Of a DNA stretch of 7,879 bases, positions 5,985 to 7,879 are shown piece by piece. Source of the stretch: Clostridia bacterium (GTDB taxonomy: Bacteria; Bacillota; Clostridia; Christensenellales; Borkfalkiaceae); assembly GCA_017620875.1 (NCBI GenBank), contig JAGAUH010000122.1:1-7879 (forward strand). Reading direction: 5' to 3'. The notes under the pieces were generated by a model that saw only the letters and a program-made list of their open reading frames with translations, was not told the DNA's origin and searched no databases. Position 1 is the first letter of the stretch. Every line of letters starts with the position of its first letter. The position numbers were made by a program, and so were the translations under genes.

Positions 5985-7070
5985 ATGGAACACGCAATTA
6001 CACAAGAAAATTTAATTACTGAACAAGTAAATACCGAACCTAAAAAGAAAGAGCGTATTATCGCTTTTGATTTTTTACGAATTATTGCCGCCCTTGCCGT
6101 TGTTATGTCACATAGCGCTATCGCTACCGACGTCTCATTTTCTGACGGGGTAATATTTGATTCTCTTTCTAGATTTGCCGTTCCGGTATTTTTAATGATT
6201 TCCGGCGCATTAATGTTAGACGAAAAGAAAACGTTAACTACTAAAGACACGTTTAAAAAAATTTTTTTTGGGGGAATAATGCTATTAATTTGGAACGTTA
6301 TTTATGCAGGTTTTTACCATATTTTAATACCTATAAAAGACAATCAAAAAATAGCGCTGTCTTCTGTTGTTAAAGGTATTGTTTTAGGCAATTATCATTT
6401 TTGGTATATGTACCTTTTACTAGGATTATATTTAATTACCCCCATACTAAGACTTTTTGTAAAAAAAGAAAATATGAAATATTTATTATACTTTGTTTTT
6501 CTTGCAATTATTTTTCAGTTTTTGCCTAGAATAATAGATATTTGCTTAAATAAAGTTTTACCAACTAGTTTAGACGGCACTTTTTATGCTTTTATTGATT
6601 CTTTTTATATAAATGGATTCTTTGGATATATCACATATTATATTTTAGGATGGATAATTGTTAATTTAGAAATTAAAAAGTGTTTTAGATATATAATGTA
6701 TGCAATTGGTTTTATTTCAATGCTAATTATGATATTAGGAACAGAATTAATATTTAAAAAAGGAAAATCGATAGGTTTATTTAATAACTTAATGATTTTT
6801 AATTTTTGTTACTCTACTTTTGTTTTTGCTTTTTTCTTTTATTTATTTAAGAAAATTAAGTTAAACCAATTTTTACAAAACCTTATATTAAAACTGTCTA
6901 GTTTAACTTTTGGCGTTTATTTAATACACGATTTAATTAAGGAAATTCTTAACGTGTTTATATTTAAGCAATTATTAGTAAACAATATGATACATAGTTT
7001 AGTTATATGGTTTATAACTGTAGTTCTTTCTTTTTTAATTTGTTATATTATTTCTTTAATACCTTTATAA
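5985..7070 (+). CDS. Membrane acyltransferase family 3 (OafA/WecH-like O-acetyltransferase)
   Basis: This is a 361-residue integral membrane protein. A charged, mostly polar N-terminus of about 24 residues is followed by the family signature FDFLRIIAALAVVMSHS (28-44, with Arg32 and the putative catalytic His43). Next comes FAVPVFLMISGALML (64-78). About ten hydrophobic segments follow, including YHFWYMYLLLGLYLITPIL (137-155), and SSLTFGVYLIH (305-315) near the end. Family members move acyl groups, usually acetyl, onto cell-surface sugars, peptidoglycan, teichoic acids or lipids; the acceptor here cannot be told from sequence. ATG 5985 has AAGGA 5 nt upstream. It sits 10 nt after ung under the same promoter and ends 38 nt before a strong terminator. 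The second half is very rich in A/T, as expected for Phe/Ile/Leu-rich helices, so composition alone is no sign of transfer. Confidence 0.88.
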   Translation: MEHAITQENLITEQVNTEPKKKERIIAFDFLRIIAALAVVMSHSAIATDVSFSDGVIFDSLSRFAVPVFLMISGALMLDEKKTLTTKDTFKKIFFGGIMLLIWNVIYAGFYHILIPIKDNQKIALSSVVKGIVLGNYHFWYMYLLLGLYLITPILRLFVKKENMKYLLYFVFLAIIFQFLPRIIDICLNKVLPTSLDGTFYAFIDSFYINGFFGYITYYILGWIIVNLEIKKCFRYIMYAIGFISMLIMILGTELIFKKGKSIGLFNNLMIFNFCYSTFVFAFFFYLFKKIKLNQFLQNLILKLSSLTFGVYLIHDLIKEILNVFIFKQLLVNNMIHSLVIWFITVVLSFLICYIISLIPL

Positions 7071-7107
7071 AAAAACTTATTAGAGGTTAAATTGTTAAAA
7101 ATAAATT

Positions 7108-7140
7108 ATGCGTTAAGGGTTTTCCTTAACGCATTTTTTT
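7108..7140 (+). terminator. Rho-independent terminator of the ung-acyltransferase unit
   Basis: A perfect 11-bp stem pairs ATGCGTTAAGG (7108-7118) with CCTTAACGCAT (7124-7134) around a GTTTT loop and runs into seven T (7134-7140). It lies 38 nt after the acyltransferase stop. Read from the other strand, the hairpin is followed by a looser T-rich stretch (AATTTATTTTT), so it may also serve mntP, which converges on it and has no better terminator of its own. Confidence 0.92.
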
Positions 7141-7191
7141 GTTTTATTGATATATAGCCCTATTTTTAGGTTATATTTATTAAATAAAGGT

Positions 7192-7758
7192 TTAAAAAAA
7201 TAAGTGTTCTATAACTATTTTTATACCTAACAAAATAAGTATTATTCCGCCGGCAAGTTCCGCTTTAGATTTGTATTTTTTGCCAAATTTATTACCTATT
7301 ACAACGCCTAACGCACTAAGCCCAAAAGTAATTGTTCCGATAAAGGTAATTGCTATCCAAAGGTTTATTCCGTCAACGGAAATTGCCACCCCGCCTGCTA
7401 GGGCGTCTATACTAGTTGCAATTGCTAAAGGCAACATACTTTTTATTCCAAAAGAAATATTACATTCTTCTTCGTCTTCTTTTTTAAAACTTTCTCTTAT
7501 CATATTAGCGCCTATTAAACAAAGTAAAATAAGCACTATCCAATGGTCGAAAGCCTCTATATATTTAATAAAAGAAAAGGCTAAAAAATACCCTATTATC
7601 GGCATTATCGCTTGAAAAAGTCCAAACCAAAGCCCGACTATTAAAGAGTGCTTTACCTTTACTTTTTGCACGCACAAGCCCTTACAAATACTAACGGCAA
7701 AAGCATCTGCACTAAAGGCAATTGCTAAGGGTATAATTGTTAAAAAAATATCTTTCAT
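7192..7758 (-). CDS. mntP: MntP family manganese efflux pump
   Basis: The 188-residue membrane protein is of normal MntP (formerly DUF204) length. It is built of two related halves of three predicted helices each. The paired acidic motifs are SADAFAVS (16-23, Asp18) and SIDALAGG (116-123, Asp118), which align with the residues needed for Mn2+ export in E. coli MntP. An acidic central loop (KKEDEEEC, 92-99) joins the halves, and the end has the usual AELAGGIILILLGIKI stretch. The second motif has Gly-Gly where many homologs have Ala-Val-Gly, a mild change. Known role: export of excess Mn2+ across the inner membrane. ATG 7758 has AAGGA 8 nt upstream. I could not find the yybP-ykoY manganese riboswitch that often precedes this gene; only a short hairpin is there. 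Confidence 0.93.
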   Translation of the reverse strand: MKDIFLTIIPLAIAFSADAFAVSICKGLCVQKVKVKHSLIVGLWFGLFQAIMPIIGYFLAFSFIKYIEAFDHWIVLILLCLIGANMIRESFKKEDEEECNISFGIKSMLPLAIATSIDALAGGVAISVDGINLWIAITFIGTITFGLSALGVVIGNKFGKKYKSKAELAGGIILILLGIKIVIEHLFF

Positions 7759-7776
7759 ATAAAGTTTCCTTGATAA

Positions 7777-7803
7777 AAAAATGCGGACTATATCCGCATT
7801 TTT
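7777..7803 (-). terminator. Hairpin with T-run just upstream of the mntP ribosome binding site
   Basis: A perfect 11-bp stem pairs 7777-7787 (AAAAATGCGGA including flanking A) with 7793-7803 (TCCGCATTTTT) around a 5-nt loop. In the mntP direction it is followed by a T-run and then, within 10 nt, by the AAGGA of mntP. It can be the terminator of a gene entering from the right edge, or an attenuator in the mntP leader. The GC core is only about 5 bp, so it is of moderate strength. No gene on the plus strand ends here. Confidence 0.6.
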
Positions 7804-7828
7804 AATTTTTTAACTTTAGTTTTTATTG

Positions 7829-7879
7829 CTATGGATAGGGGCAGGCATTCACACTGTGTTCATTGGCAGGCGCATCTCC
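7829..7879 (-). other. GC-rich right edge; possible last codons of a minus-strand gene or a dispersed repeat
   Basis: Bases 7831-7879 hold 27 G or C out of 49 (55%), far above the AT-rich rest of the window. On the minus strand a frame is open from the edge for 16 codons to TAG at 7829-7831, reading GDAPANEHSVNACPYP, and the hairpin at 7777-7803 follows 26 nt later, as a terminator would. The block also holds a direct repeat GGCAGGC (7840-7846 and 7865-7871) and the small dyad CACA-C-TGTG (7850-7858). The other strand is also open (from ATG 7831), so coding is not proven. I cannot name a family. A dispersed repeat, a transferred fragment or a chimeric contig end are alternatives. Confidence 0.3.

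Noticed and set aside
5954..6250. Minus-strand open frame opposite the start of the acyltransferase gene
   Set aside because: It is a shadow of a gene with a clear family signature and its own ribosome binding site.
7159..7170. CCTA-TTTT-TAGG hairpin as a separate mntP terminator
   Set aside because: The stem is only 4 bp with imperfect extension and no T-run follows in the mntP direction.
7759..7879. yybP-ykoY manganese riboswitch before mntP
   Set aside because: I could not find its conserved core or the layered helices; only one simple hairpin and AT-rich sequence are present.
1..7879. A new defence, mobile or biosynthetic system
   Set aside because: Every long open frame belongs to a known housekeeping or membrane family, and no array, inverted terminal repeats, integrase or unknown gene cluster is present.

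Overview
This window looks like ordinary chromosomal DNA of a low-GC Bacillota, probably an uncultured Clostridia-type bacterium. The inference rests on AT-rich coding sequence, purine-rich Shine-Dalgarno sites, use of the folate-dependent tRNA methyltransferase TrmFO, and the gene order comM(yifB)-dprA-topA-trmFO, which is typical of that phylum. No CRISPR array, rRNA, tRNA, transposase, phage gene or defence cassette was seen.

Left block (1-5215, minus strand): one tightly packed operon reads leftward from a near-consensus promoter (TTGACA, 17 bp, TATATT) at 5187-5215. Its order is comM/yifB AAA+ ATPase, a divergent dprA overlapping it by 17 nt, topA 13 nt later, and trmFO joined to topA by an ATGA overlap and cut off by the window edge. 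The striking point is topA. It is full-length and collinear with the family, but a single in-frame TAA (1760-1762) separates the Toprim half from the half with the catalytic tyrosine. The frame is unchanged on both sides, so this is a nonsense codon and not a frameshift. Its C-terminus carries five zinc-ribbon modules, two of which are nearly identical at DNA level.

Middle block (5216-7140, plus strand): a divergent consensus promoter (TTGACA, 17 bp, TATACT) drives ung (uracil-DNA glycosylase). The ung ATG lies about 7 nt after the -10 box and has no Shine-Dalgarno, so the mRNA may be leaderless. Ten nt after ung is a membrane acyltransferase-3 gene, and the pair ends at a strong terminator (7108-7140).

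Right block (7141-7879, minus strand): mntP, a putative Mn2+ exporter, converges on the acyltransferase. An 11-bp hairpin lies just upstream of its ribosome binding site. The last 49 bases are clearly more GC-rich than the rest and have a different character, possibly the end of another gene or a dispersed repeat.

Functionally, comM, dprA, topA and ung all act on DNA (recombination of incoming single strands, supercoiling, uracil repair), trmFO modifies tRNA, and the acyltransferase and MntP are membrane proteins. I found no convincing new multi-gene system. The points most worth checking are the interrupted topA, the degenerate signature motifs in DprA, the possibly leaderless ung, and the anomalous right edge.
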